In this document: piece after piece, positions 28,845 to 40,600 of the stretch
Numbering within the stretch: the first letter of the stretch is position 1
Layout: each line of letters starts with the position of its first letter
Source: Scortum barcoo
Taxonomy: Eukaryota > Chordata > Actinopteri > Centrarchiformes > Terapontidae
DNA length: 64,000 bases
Direction: 5' to 3'
Assembly (NCBI GenBank): GCA_023238725.1
Contig: CM041551.1
Coordinates: forward strand, 11,893,242-11,957,241
The notes under the pieces: generated by a model
What the model saw: only the letters and a program-made list of their open reading frames with translations
What the model was told of the DNA's origin: nothing
Database searches by the model: none
Program-made: the position numbers and the translations under genes

Positions 28845-30515
28845 CACTCCTTGTGTGCCCTTTCACCTCAACCTCCTGACCCCGGCCTCGGGCCTTCACC
28901 ACACACTGGGGGTCAGGTGGGGCGTGTGATGGCCCAAAAGCCCTGCCGCTGCCCCACCTGATCCAAACACCTTGTTTATGTTTTGTTGCTTTTGCCTCCC
29001 ATCTTGAGAAACCACTGATTTTATTTAATTTATTTAATTTTTAATTCCTCTTTTTTGGCATAGAGCAATACATAGATACCTCATTTGGCTACTGCTGTAT
29101 TTTCTTTTTATTTGCTTTGTTTTATTTATTTGTCCACTGTAGTTTTGGCATTACTGACTGAACACACCACTTTTTTTTTTTTGTTGGTGAACCTTAAGGG
29201 GAAAGCAGTATAAGAACTGAAGAAGACATTTTTCTGGTATTTTGAAGTGCCATTTGAAAACAAAGATTTGAAGAACGATCTGAACTGAATTGACTGAGAC
29301 AACTGGAGTATTCACATGTGAGACCCTCCTAAGACTTTAAAGCCGTGTTGCATTTGTATTGAAGATTCTTCCTCATGTAAAGACAAAAAAAAAAAAAAAA
29401 GTGACAAGCCCAGTCCTTTTGCTGCCTCTACGAAGACTTACTGTTTACGCGTCTCCTTGTTTGTTGTTCCTTTCCCCTGAACTGAAGTGAATCATGTCGG
29501 CTCCACGGTTTGCCTTTCGAAGCACAGATGTGAAGAACCACTCGTTTGAACTGTCATCCCACTGTTGAAGCCATGAGCAGAACCTTATTCAGACACACCA
29601 GATGCCATAAGTAACTCCACCTGTGCTAACAATGTGTTCTTGCACTCCCAAATAAACGACTGTGTTGGATGTGCGGCGTCATCTCCACGACATCTCCCAG
29701 AGACCCTGTGAAGGTATTGTAGTAATTAGTCCTTTTTTCTGATGACGTTTTTTCGACTCTTCCAGTGCTGGTTGAACTCGGGGTAGCCTCCCTCCCAGAC
29801 TGGAGATCAGTTACTCACCGCACATGCATCTGACCTGGAACTTCACTCCACGCAACTCGACTCGCTCAGGGTTTTGCCAGTCTCTTATCAAGAGGGAGAG
29901 GGGGAGGAGGCGACAGCGGGTGTTGCAAGGTTGTAGGGGTTTTTTCGTTCCCCCGGCTAGGATCTACTGAAGGAGGCTCTCCCTCTCCGCAGAATGTCTC
30001 TCTCAGCCACATGCAACCTAAAGGACTGCTCGATTGATGCCTTATAACTATGCACAAACTATGCTAAGTGACCAAACCAGCTCCTGTTCCCATCAAGTGC
30101 ATGGTGTGCTTGTCTTTGAATGCACTGTCCAATCCCTTTGCCTTTTTGTTGTAAGGAACAACTCCAGCTGTCTTTTTTTTTTTTATGTACGGAAAACAAA
30201 ATGGTCGAGTGACTTTGAACATTCCATTTCTTTGTGTTTGGTTTGTCTACTTTGATTCTGTACAGTGGCACAAATTGTGTTTGTGTTAAACATTTTGAAA
30301 GATAACAGGTGCTTTTCTTACTTTAGCTGATTTGTATTTTGCTGTAAGTGCTGTAAGACTGTTGATAAAACTGTTTACAATTTGTTGCGACAGCCATTTT
30401 TGGGAAGACTTAAGAGTCGAGCCAGATTTTGTAAAGGCTTTGCTGTATTGACCTTTTTGATACATGCCTGTTGCAGTTACAATTTGAATAATAAAACCTG
30501 TTGTTGACAAATGTT
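28845..30515 (+). other. pde7a 3' untranslated region with two poly(A) signals
   Basis: Non-coding sequence follows the pde7a stop. AATAAA signals occur at 29651-29656 and 30490-30495, the latter in a GT-rich setting (CCTGTTGTTG just downstream) typical of a main cleavage site. Two transcript ends differing by about 840 nt are therefore likely. AUUUA-type and poly-T tracts occur along the region. Confidence 0.65.
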
Positions 30516-30699
30516 TCTTTGACTTCAGCACGGTTAAAGCATGTAAAGCAGAAATAATGTGAATTGTAAATGAATAATACCGTCTCCTTCAAGGTACATT
30601 TGATTCATGTCTGTGGGACAACTTTTCCCTCTCCCTGAGCAGTTTAACATGAGGAAACACAAGTTAACTGCGACAGACGTACGCCAGAGCTAGTCAGGA

Positions 30700-32155
30700 C
30701 AAATCAAACTTTTATTTAGAGATTTTACTATTCAAGTTATTATTTATGGAAGACAACTTTCAAACAAAATCCTAAACAGTAAATTTAAATTACTTAATTA
30801 CTACAAACACAAACCAGTCATCGTTCCCTTGTAAAAGGTACTACTAGTAAAGTTGTCTTGAAGCAGCAACTACACTGGCATAGTGAACAGAACTGGTAAC
30901 AATGTGCAATCAGTCATTTTGAACAACACTGCCTAAAAACATCACATGTGGAGTCAGTGTCTCCTGAGGCGTGAAACTGCGGTGATTACTGGCACAGAAG
31001 AATAATGTATACCTTTTGGATACTGAGAATGGTGGGTGCCTTAGGACCCATGACTTCAAACATGTTGTCTACACAGCATTTTAATGCAGCATTTCTATAG
31101 TGATGATGTTGAACTGTGTGTCTTAAAATCTTAGATTTTGTGACGTGATAAAAGGCAAAAGAGGTATGGATAAAGCAACAAAAGACTGCACATCTACCTG
31201 TAGTGTCAATAATCGAATTATGAACTTTACTGAACAGCTCCACAATCTGTTTTCCACAATATTTAAGGACCTAAAAGAGGTATTAAAAAAGGGAAAGGGG
31301 AAGTGTAAAGGTAATATTTGGCAGTGAGAAGCAGAATCTCGCAAAGCATCACAGGAATGTCTTTGGTTCTTAAATATGAATCATTTTAAAGACAAATAAT
31401 GTCGACTAACACTGGGGTGCATATGTTTGAACCAGCAAGACACACAAGTCCTGGCAAGAATGGTAACTGGGACACAACTTACACAGGCTGAACAGATAAA
31501 TTAAATACAAATTTGTTTAAAACTGGAATTAATAACAAACAAATCTAGGACATAATTACCTGTGTTAAGATCTAAATTATCTACTTTAGCCACAACATAA
31601 ATAAAAGGATCCCAATCATAAGTTAGCCTACAAGTCATCACATACATATATATATATATATAAAGAATACAGCACAATATTCAACAAGTTAAGAAAATGC
31701 TCACTTTCCTTGGTGGTAGAAAACGCTTTCACAAACCCTGTAAAAATAGGAACCAGCTATGCTCTGTGCAACTTCTTTAACAAAAACCTAGTTAATGCCT
31801 GAGCAATAAAACTAACACTATTGATTCTGTAGTGTTGCTTGCCTCCTACACCTTTTCAGGACAGTGGTGAGCAGAAATTTCTACTATTTAACACCAAAAC
31901 AAAAAGACATTCGGTTAAACAAAGAAAAATCATATTTGTAAAAGAGAAAGCTATTATTATAAGTTATAAAAGTGCAAAAAACAGATGGTCAACATGATCA
32001 TCGGATGCAACACTATGAGATGACTTAGAGCAGACTCATCTAGTTCAGGCAGACTCCCTTGTCCTTCCACAGAAACAGCTGATATTAAAAAAGGTTGATA
32101 AGGCACTTCAAAGTGTCCACGGTACATCTGGACCTCTGTATTCAGAATCACTCGT
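30700..32155 (-). other. mtfr1 3' untranslated region
   Basis: On the minus strand, sequence after the mtfr1 stop runs to a distal AATAAA at 30711-30716 (TTTATT on the plus strand). This leaves only about 200 bp between the convergent pde7a and mtfr1 transcript ends. The region is AT-rich with a TA repeat near 31648-31662 and no coding signal. Confidence 0.5.
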
Positions 32156-34671
32156 TCAGAGCATCCTCCTTTTTCCAGTTTTTTTCAACATGTGCTGCCC
32201 AAACTGTGAAAACAGACAGAATACACAATGAAGTACATAAACAAAACACAGATAATTAAGAATGTGTAAGAATGTTCCTATCTGAGGACAAATTATTTTG
32301 TGGTGTTTGTGACTTTTTTAAAATAATTTGCGACAAATACGGTAACGTCTCTCACCAAAGGGGTTTCGGTCTGAGGCTTCACATCTGAAACAGGAAGTTT
32401 GAAATCCTCCTTGTCTTCTCTCTCACTGTCATGTCGATAACGATGGGCAAATTTGCGTTTCAGGGCCTCAGCAATGAGAGCTGCAGCATCTGCTGGCTCA
32501 CTGGACTTCACTTTGGCATCAACTTCTACAGGGCGACTAAAAAAAAAAACGCACAGTTGACAAGAGCAATTACAAATCAAGCCATTAGCTTTTGACTGTT
32601 TGAGTGTTATAAAAACACATCTTTTTAAGAGATTCACAATTTAAGTACCTTTTGACTGATCGTAACTTGACTTTGTTCATGTCTTTCAGGACATCAAGCA
32701 TATTGGGGATTTCAGCTGGCTTTGAATCCAAAACTGTCTGGCTGTCTGTCTTCTTCCCTCTGCGCTCCTTTATGAAGTCAATGACAGAAAATGTCCGCTG
32801 GAGACTTGGTGGTGGTGGTGGAGGAGGAGGTGGTGGGGGGGGAGGGGGAGGCAGGGTGCCAGAGGGTGGAGGGGGAGGTGGAGGTGTCCCTGTGGTAGCA
32901 GCTGAGGCGAAACAAAGGAAGGAAAATTCTTGAAACTGTGTGACATTTAAAACTCTGCTGCCATCTAGAGGAGATATATATTACTACAGCGGAGCAGATA
33001 GAGGAAAACAAATCACTCAGTGTTCTCAAGTCATACGAGAGAAGTTTATGCAGGTGAAAGCTGTATAAGAGATACCTGGCTGTGCGCTCTTTTCCTGAGC
33101 CAGTACAATTTGAGCTATCTGAGCTCTTAGTTTTGCAAGTTCAGTCTCCAGTGCAGTGATCTTCTGAATGGCCTCATCGTTGGCGACTGTTGGCCCCTGG
33201 GGGTCCGGGGTCCCCTGATGCAAGCTTGGCAGTGACCTCCGTCGTTTTAACGGTTTCCTCTGAGGTTGAGGCTGGTGGGCTCTAAACATGAATCCTGGTG
33301 GGATCCCTGACCTGTTTCAATGAGTTTCAATGAGCCATCACATATTTCTAGACAGCATTCATAGGAACAAGGAAACCGAAATTCTCCTCTACAAAGCTGA
33401 CGGATCGGTTCACCATCCCCATCTCACCTGGGTAGGCCAAAGAGGTCTTCATCATCCTGGTCGTCCCTGTCGATCCAGGCGATATCGGCGAGAGAGGCCA
33501 CCACGCCATTTTGCCTCCTGGAGCCAATAAGGACACCAGTGTCCTCACTATACGGATAAAGCTGTCAGAGAGAGCCACAGTCAAGATTTAGACAAAAAAA
33601 AATAAGCACACAGAAAACAACACATTATAACACTGTACTGCAACAACTAATACAAATAAGTTATTAAGTAAAAATTAGGGAATGAGGGAAGAGGGAGGAG
33701 GTGTTAATGAGAGATTCAGGCAACTCAGTAATTCTTTGATGGGCTTGTTGAAGGTTACTGATCAAACTGACCTAAAGCAGAAATACTGCCTTCTTCAGAG
33801 CTAGGGAGGGTAGCTGGAGACAGAAGAAAAGAAGAAAAGAAGAAAAGAGAGAGCACAGTGTTGAAGGAGACAGAAAAGTCAAGGAAAGAACTGCAGTGTT
33901 TTCACGGAACTGAATATCTCAGAAGGTTGATTTGTTTACAGGTTAACAACTTGTGAACACAGTCAGTCATCTGATGATAGGAAAATATCTCTGCACAAGG
34001 ACTTCACCGCTCTGTTTATGGTTACATAAATGAAAACAGCTAGACAAGCAGAGGTAAACAAAAGTTGAAAAGGGTGTGCAATTTGAAGAAGAGACCGTGT
34101 AATATCATGTGTGACAAATTCAAATAACATGAAATCAAAAGAAGGACAACAGGCTATTATCTCAAACTACTTTTTCTAAATGACACAACACGATAAAAAT
34201 TATGAAGCTGGTGACCTTCCCTCACCTGAAAATGAACCCTGGGGCACGGTTTAAGAGGAAGAGTAGTAGCTATTCTCCTCACAATACTTCTCGAGGACCC
34301 ATAGGGCTTGGCTGATCCAAAAGCCTGCAAAACAAAACATAAAGCACATAACTTATATCACAATTAAAAAATAAATATGCCATAGTTGAGTTAGCAATTA
34401 ATTAAATGCAGCCTTCACAAGCTGCACTGAAGTGGAAACACCTGCATATTTCACTAATCTTTTGCTGGTACTTCTCAGATGTTGTAACTGGGAGACTTTA
34501 ACAATGGGCTTTCAGATAAAAGTCAGACACAGGTACAATACAGTGGTATTTCAGGGTCTGTCTGTGCATGAAATCAAGTTTTGAAATGTGTGCAAATAGT
34601 ACTTTTAGCAGACATCAACAGAGATTGTCACATACCAGGTCCATTTCGATTGGAGCATGGTCTTCACTCAT
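32156..34671 (-). CDS. mtfr1: MTFR1 mitochondrial fission regulator 1, complete, seven coding exons
   Basis: Minus-strand coding exons: 34636-34671, 34226-34324, 33428-33561, 33076-33311, 32649-32901, 32356-32536, 32156-32203. Junctions are GT-AG and the frame closes at 328 residues (human is about 333). Family signatures in order are KPYGSSRSIVR (exon 2), VVASLADIAWI (exon 3), a coiled coil around 131-163 (ANDEAIQKITALETELAKL), proline runs of 7 (175-181) and 15 (186-200), IDFIKERR, IPNMLDVLKDMNKVKLRSVK, and ALIAEALKRKFAHRYR. MTFR1 is a mitochondrial protein that promotes fragmentation of mitochondria. The C-terminus ends FGQHMLKKTGKRRML, shorter than the human end after GK. The polyproline exon has two in-frame acceptors (first base 32901 or 32889). 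The start is fixed by an upstream in-frame TGA, and a spliced uORF overlaps it. Confidence 0.93.
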
Positions 34672-35820
34672 TTCTGTTGATGTGGTTCACAAGGGCAGAC
34701 ATGTGCCCCAACAACACCAAGGGCATCATCACCAAATGTTGATCTAGAAGAAACACAACAAATATATTCAGGTTGAATCAACTTGAAAACATTGAATGTG
34801 CCTGTCACAATATGTGAAGACCTTATCAAAAGTATTGACTTGTCCAACGAACAGCCAAATTCCAAAAAATATTCAACTTATTATGATGCGAGAACAAGAA
34901 AAGTGCCAAATTTTCACATTTAAGAAACTGGAATAATGGAAAAATTGGATTTTTTGCTGGAGAAATAACCTGTTGTTTATCAAAATAGTTGCCTGTGGAA
35001 GTAGCAAAATAGTAAATAAAAATTAATATAATGAGATGAACAAAATAAAACCCAAAGCTTTCCAAGTGCTTTTATTTTAGCAGTGGCTCTAAATGCACAT
35101 TACTCAGTGCAGAAAAAACACTTGATGCAGAGTTGGTTAGTAAAGTTCGTGAAAGCTACAAATAAATAAAAAGCAAAAGTATCAGAGTCAGAGGTTGCAG
35201 TTAATGTAGTTATCATTAACAGCTAAAGATGCCATTTGTGTTGTTTTGCTTTTGCTTTTAAAAGGTACTAGGTACTAGTAAATGTATTTTTGTCTACCTA
35301 AAGTTTTATCTATTATGTTCTAGCTATCTAACTATATGTCTATCTATATCTTCTATTTATATCTGTCTCTTTATCTAACTTTATGTCTTTTTATTATTTT
35401 CCTTCTATTTATCAGCCGTACTATAACCACGGGATTGTTTTGAAGCTAATCTTAACCGCTGTCTGTTTGTTTTAAGAGTTCACATTTTAAATAAGGACAC
35501 AACAAACGTGTTACGACTGTTTTTTTAACATCATGCTGCTAACTGAGCTATATTTCATCCTATTAACTTTAGCAAACAGAGGCTAACTGATGCTAACAGC
35601 TACAGCGGGTGAGCTAACTCCTTAAAACTTTTAACAACCACCGCGGACAGGTTTACCAGGATATATCTCTCACTTCTAGTGGCCCCTGACGTGTAACAGC
35701 TAACCACATATGTTATATTTTATTTTAAATGTCGGCAGTGTGTGACTTTGACGCCAACTTACCGACACTGGCTCTCACTGACACCTTGCTAAATTTTTCC
35801 AACTTTTCACCGACGGACAT
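34664..35820 (-). CDS. Spliced 45-residue upstream ORF in the mtfr1 leader (candidate microprotein)
   Basis: Exon 1 contributes 35763-35820 and ends in a strong donor (CG|GTAAGT). Exon 2 begins at 34743 after TTTCTTCTAG. Joined, they read 46 codons from ATG (35820) to TGA (34664-34666), starting MSVGEKLEKFSKVSVRAS and ending LVNHINRNE. Its stop overlaps the mtfr1 start in the string ATGAGTGA, eight bases long. The start context is weak (C at -3), but two further in-frame ATGs (34729, 34726) exist. Exon 1 as a real leader exon is inferred from the splice sites and promoter position. The peptide matches nothing I recognise, and it may be purely regulatory. Confidence 0.4.
34825..35010 (+). mobile_element. 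Internal fragment of the hAT-like MITE family, in mtfr1 leader intron
   Basis: The run TGTCCAACGAACAGCCAAAT through CAAAATAGTTGCCTGTGG matches the interior of the repeat whose other copies are at 4200-4356 and 36850-37110 (compare GTCTGACCAACAGCCAAATGCCAAA at about 37021-37045, and both have CAAATTTTCACATTT). The copy is diverged and lacks clear termini. Confidence 0.55.
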
Positions 35821-36300
35821 GAGCTGCAGGAGACGGGAAGACTTCAGGAAAATTGAGCCAATTGGATTACAAGGATTACAATGGTCACGACTATGGGACG
35901 CCTACTATTGGTTGTTTAAATTGACTGACAGACAGTTTACCAATCATATTTGACCTTGAAAAAACTATCTAATGATTGGTTGTTATAACAGTCGATCAAA
36001 TTATAAAGTCCAATCATAGGACAGGAATTACGTGGATGCTCGTTATGCTTCCTAACGTGTCCCGGCGGAGCTACGTCCGCTTTAAACTGCTGGAATCCTC
36101 ACGATTTGGGACGCAATGTGCAACAAAACAGCTGCGCCCATTGATGTACCACAAAACCCAAACACAGCTGCTAGCTAAAGCAGCATAGTAAAAAAGGCGC
36201 AGGCCCAGCGACACTGTTACAGCTCTTTATCTTGTTACAGCTCTTTTTAATAAGGTGGCATCGGAGCCTAGCTATTTTTTTGTGAAAGCTGCGTCGTTTG
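35821..36300. promoter_or_regulatory. Bidirectional mtfr1/armc1 promoter with a five-CCAAT array
   Basis: This short block separates the mtfr1 leader exon (minus) from the inferred armc1 first exon (plus). CCAAT boxes lie at 35858-35862 (palindromic CCAATTGG), 35907-35911 (minus), 35940-35944 (plus), 35975-35979 (minus) and 36010-36014 (plus), with 33-35 bp between the last four and alternating orientation. Three read CCAATCAT. The paired sites look like a tandem duplication with a 68-70 bp period. NF-Y arrays of this kind are typical of TATA-less bidirectional promoters. A 20-bp tandem (TTACAGCTCTTT units) follows near 36217-36250. Candidate armc1 leader donors are GTAAGT at 36301 and GTACGC at 36354. 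Confidence 0.65.
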
Positions 36301-36849
36301 TAAGTGAAGTCAAGCCGGGATGTCTCATGATTTTCCTGAAAACTAACACAAAGGTACGCTGTAATTGTCAAGTAAGGTTGGCTAGCTTAGCCTAGCTGCT
36401 GAATCGCCTCTGTAGCACAGGGCGTGATTTGAGGTGAGGTTGGGGGTCGTAGAAAGACTCTGAGTGTTTGTGTTTAGGCTCATGAAAATGACTTTCCCGT
36501 GTGAGCAGCTAAGCATTTGTGAGTTTTGACAAACGTGCCGACCCAAAGCATGCCAAGCTGTTTTCTCCTTTTCATGTGACAACTGCAGTCTTATCACAAT
36601 GCATATCAGTAAAATCAGTAATTGTGCAGGGCAGTCTAATCAGGCAGATTGTGCAGCACCACATTTCAGAGGTTATTGCTGATATGAACCTACAGAAACG
36701 ACAACATATCTGTAAAACGTGGTTTAAGACAATGGGGTCATTGTAAAACTTAAATAATCAGTGCATTTCGTTTTGACGAGGTGTTTTTATGTATTACAAT
36801 GTGTTATTATTCTGCACCAAGTTACTAAAAAATTTAGAAAAATAGCTTT

Positions 36850-37110
36850 TGAAATTATTATTATAGAATTATTGTTGCAACTGTTAATTAACTATTAACT
36901 TTAATTAACTGATCAGATAATTATTGGGATACATCTAACAATTATATGTGTTATTGATTGATCTGCTTATTATTTTCTCAATTAATCACAGTATTTTGAT
37001 GGTCGTCAAATGGCTTGGTTTGTCTGACCAACAGCCAAATGCCAAAATTTTCAAGTTATTATAAGGCTATTATAAGGCAAATTTTCACATTTGTGAACCT
37101 GGAACCTGTC
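36850..37110 (+). mobile_element. hAT-like MITE copy in armc1 leader intron
   Basis: Sequence from ATTGTTGCAACTGTTAATTAAC through CCAACAGCCAAATGCC to CAAATTTTCACATTTGTGAACC shares blocks with the copies at 4200-4356 and 34825-35010. It is AT-rich, non-coding and the longest of the three copies. Exact termini are eroded. Confidence 0.55.
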
Positions 37111-37117
37111 TCTCTTT

Positions 37118-37450
37118 TATTCTTTCATTCATTCATTTTCTATACCTGCTTATCCTGACACACACAGGGCCACAGGGTTGTGCTGGAGTTTATCTCAGCT
37201 GTCATTGGGTGAGAGGCAGGGTACACCCTGAACTGGACGCCAGTCAGTCACAGGGCTGACATAGAGAGACAGACAAGCCACTCACACTCACATTTACACC
37301 TAGGGGTAATTTAGAGTTGCCAGTTAACCTGCATGTCTTTGGATTGTGGGAGGAAGCTAGAGTACCCAGAGAGAACCCACGCAGGACACAGGGAGAACAT
37401 GCAAACTCCACATAGAAGGGCCCCTGTCGGCCGGGGATTGAACCCAGAAT
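37118..37450 (+). repeat. Dispersed teleost repeat (GAACATGCAAACTCC family) in armc1 leader intron
   Basis: This block contains phrases recurrent in many fish genomes: GGTACACCCTGAACTGGACG, CCAGTTAACCTGCATGTCTT, GGGAGGAAGC and GGGAGAACATGCAAACTCC. It is a repeat by familiarity, not by a second copy in this window. I do not name the family. The ORF crossing it is chance. Confidence 0.7.
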
Positions 37451-37661
37451 CTCAGAAAAAGTACCAATTTGAAGATGACCTTGGACACTTGTACTCATAT
37501 TACATACATTTTGTAGTCCAAACAGTTAACTGAGAATATCTACGGTTTGATAGATTCTGAAATAATTAGCTGCAGTCCTAATTTGTCTAAAGGAAGCTCC
37601 CTCAGTTGCCTCATCTTTTTAATTAATTTATTTATTGTAGTATAGCGAAGAAGTTGGTTTG

Positions 37662-37694
37662 ATGTGCGTGGCGTCAAGACGAGCGGCACCATGA
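37662..37694 (+). other. 10-codon upstream ORF overlapping the armc1 start
   Basis: ATG at 37662 opens a short frame (M C V A S R R A A P, stop) whose TGA at 37692-37694 overlaps the armc1 ATG at 37691 as ATGA. It lies in the same exon as the start, after the acceptor near 37640 (TTATTGTAG). It may lower or tune armc1 translation. Confidence 0.5.
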
Positions 37695-40600
37695 GTGCGG
37701 AGATGGATGCACTGACTGTGGTGAACCAGCTGCGAGATCTTGCTGCAGACCCTCTGAACCGAAGAGCCATAGTAGAGGACCAAGGCTGCCTGCCTGGCCT
37801 TATCCTTTTTTTGGACCACCCCAACCCACAGGTCGTCTACTCTGCACTATTGGTAAGCAGCACCCATTGATTTAAATTTTCTTTATGTGTTCATATCACA
37901 GATAGTTAATGTTGTGTAAAGAGGAACTGTAAGGTTTGAATACACTGGACTGATCATTCAGTACCACCACTCAAAGAGAGAAATGAGAAATTCATTTCTA
38001 CAACTTTCTGATTGAAATACTTACAGCAGCTGTTTAGATTAGGTTGGCCTTGTTTGAAAAATCAGTGGGGACACCTACTGGTTCTGTAATTTGTTTTCAG
38101 CTCATGTCATACTTTGTCCCACCCCCGCTCTGTTCGACAGTGTCAGAGCAGGTTTCAGTGACAATCTAAAGGCCATTTGTCCCACCACTGTGTCCCAGTC
38201 ACCGTCACAAACTGACATGGTGGCATTAACACTGCTTCATATTTAAAAACACTGCACAATGGTGACATCTGCTGTCTGTTGTGTGCTGTAAATACAGCAC
38301 AAATGGAAAGCAGCCTCTTCCCACTACCACTGCCACCACCACCCTTTTTGTACAGTACATGACCTGTGTTGTGCATAGACATTTAAGTGGCTTTATGTAA
38401 CAGTCGCTCCTTGACTGTAACCAGTGAAGTGTAAACACGGGGTCGATCCGTGTGTGTTTATGTTGGTTATGTAATATGTTACCATTGCACATGCTCACCA
38501 TTTTTTGAAGCTCTTTTTTATCTGATATCACAAAAAGGTCTTTTCAGCTTTTAGCGTCCGATAGATAACAGTTGCCCTTGTCCTTGCAGGCCGTGCGCTA
38601 CCTGGCAGAATGTCGAGCCAACAGAGAGAAGATGAAGGGCGAGCTGGGCATGATGCTGAGTTTGCAGAATGTCATGCAGAAGCAAGTCCTTGTCATCGCC
38701 ACACATCACGCGTGCACACACACACACACACACACACACATGCTCATGCTGTGCACTTTCTTTATGTAAAACCTTAACCTAGGATTTCTTTTGTTTTGCA
38801 TGGACATTGAGTGCCAGTCTGCAGATTTTCCAGGCAGGATGATGTCCTTCTATTTGGCAAGTCAGGATGAATGTGATTAAAGCTGAATGAGAACAGGGTG
38901 ATAAACAGTTAAACTGCTGTTTCTGCATGTCATAGATTTTAATGCATCTTGCCACCTCTCTACAGTTTCTTGATGAGTCCACTTGCATGTTTTTACTGAT
39001 GTGAGCTTAAATTTGCCCCCGTTTTGTCATTGAGTTAGCGGGTTATTTTGCAGAGGTGGCTAATTTTGCACACATGAAACGTTTTTGTTGCATTTTTTTT
39101 GTCTTGTATCATTTATAGCCTTTTCTAGAAGCTTTGCATAATTTATTTATTCTACAATTTCCTAAAAAGCATGATGAACACACACGTTCACCCACATGGT
39201 ATCATAGGAAGGTCTGGTTTGAGGAGGTGTTGCACTCCAGATAGCGATTCTTACCCAAGGGTGTGTGGCAGTTTTGTTAAGTGACTGCTGTTCATCATTA
39301 GCACCCTGATAGGAATAGACCCTATGTTCAAGTGGCCGGCTGCAGCTTGTATGATTTTTGTTTCTTCTCCTCCTCTGGCCAAGCTCTTGCTTTGCCCGGA
39401 GTAAGCCCGTCACTTCAGCTTGTCCGAGGTGGCATCAAAAGGAGCCCTGCAGTAATGGCAACAGCTTTTTCTGCTCGCAGTCCAGTCGATCTGACTTTGG
39501 GTAGAGGTCGATCATAGCTGGACAGAGTGTGGGAACACATGGCTGGGGGGGGGGGCGTCTGACATAGCCGCACCAGCACCAAACAGGTGTGAATACCATT
39601 TCTGTTCCTTCAACACACTGACTGTGCTTCTTATTCAATGCAAAGTGATGAATAGATAAATGAATCAATTGAAGAGAGTGTTTGGCTCGCTGAAAGGCTG
39701 ACAGGCTCCCGTAGAGTTGGAGCCGGAGCAGGAATGTGTTGTACTGTGCTGGGGAGCACCAGTCTCCCGGAGGGCAGCTGTGCCAGACAGCTGATGTCGT
39801 ATGTGGTTACTATAGAAGGAGTGATGACTTGATGACATATAAAGCAGTATAGCCTGCAGGGGTATGGCAGGATCCCTCACAAAATATCTGCAACTGACCT
39901 CATGTGGTTTCCTCAAGGAAACTGCTGCCCGCTAAAATATTATGCTCTGCTTTAGATTTTTTTTTGTGCTAAAAGTGCAGTAAAAACAGGACTGAAAATG
40001 CAGAATAGGCTTAATGAGCATGAGTATGCTGTTGTGTGATGGATAGTGGAGTTGTCTTTTGGTACACTAAATTGTTGCATAAAAAACATTTGGACGAATA
40101 GACTGACAGTATTTGTAAATGTATGGCTGGTGATATGGCTGTCACTTGAGGCCCCGCTGTGGCAGCAGCTGAGTTCTAACTCTCTGGTGTTCAGGCCACA
40201 TCCACTGGAGCTCACAAAATGGGAGCTTAGTGAAGTTATCTCAATTTTAGGCACGATTCACTCCTCTTCTCTCCCACAGAAACATACTGGCATCATGATG
40301 TGTGTCTGCCTCTGCAGGGGTGTTTCTATATTACCTCTCAACAGAAATATCTTGGCACAGTAACATGGCCATTTACAAGTGCACATGAACAGCCTGTTCT
40401 TGTCATCAATCTTACATACATTTAACTGCATTGCACCTTTTAGTATTGTTACATATGTACTTACAAATACACTACATCAATACAACAGATGACAAGTTAA
40501 ACAACATGAGTTATTTTTCTTTCTTTATTGTCTCCCACTCTCTTACTCAAGGGGTACGTCGCCTGGGGAGACCAAACTGCTGGCCTCTGAGATCTATGAG

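Noticed and set aside
32652..32933. Plus-strand poly-glycine ORF
   Set aside because: It is the reverse strand of the mtfr1 polyproline exon.
33775..33818. Small apparent mtfr1 exon between CTGTCTCCAG and TTTAG|GTCAGT
   Set aside because: Splice-like ends are present, but inclusion in phase gives an in-frame TAG. Direct joining of 34226-34324 to 33428-33561 restores the family reading (VHFQ-LYPYSED).
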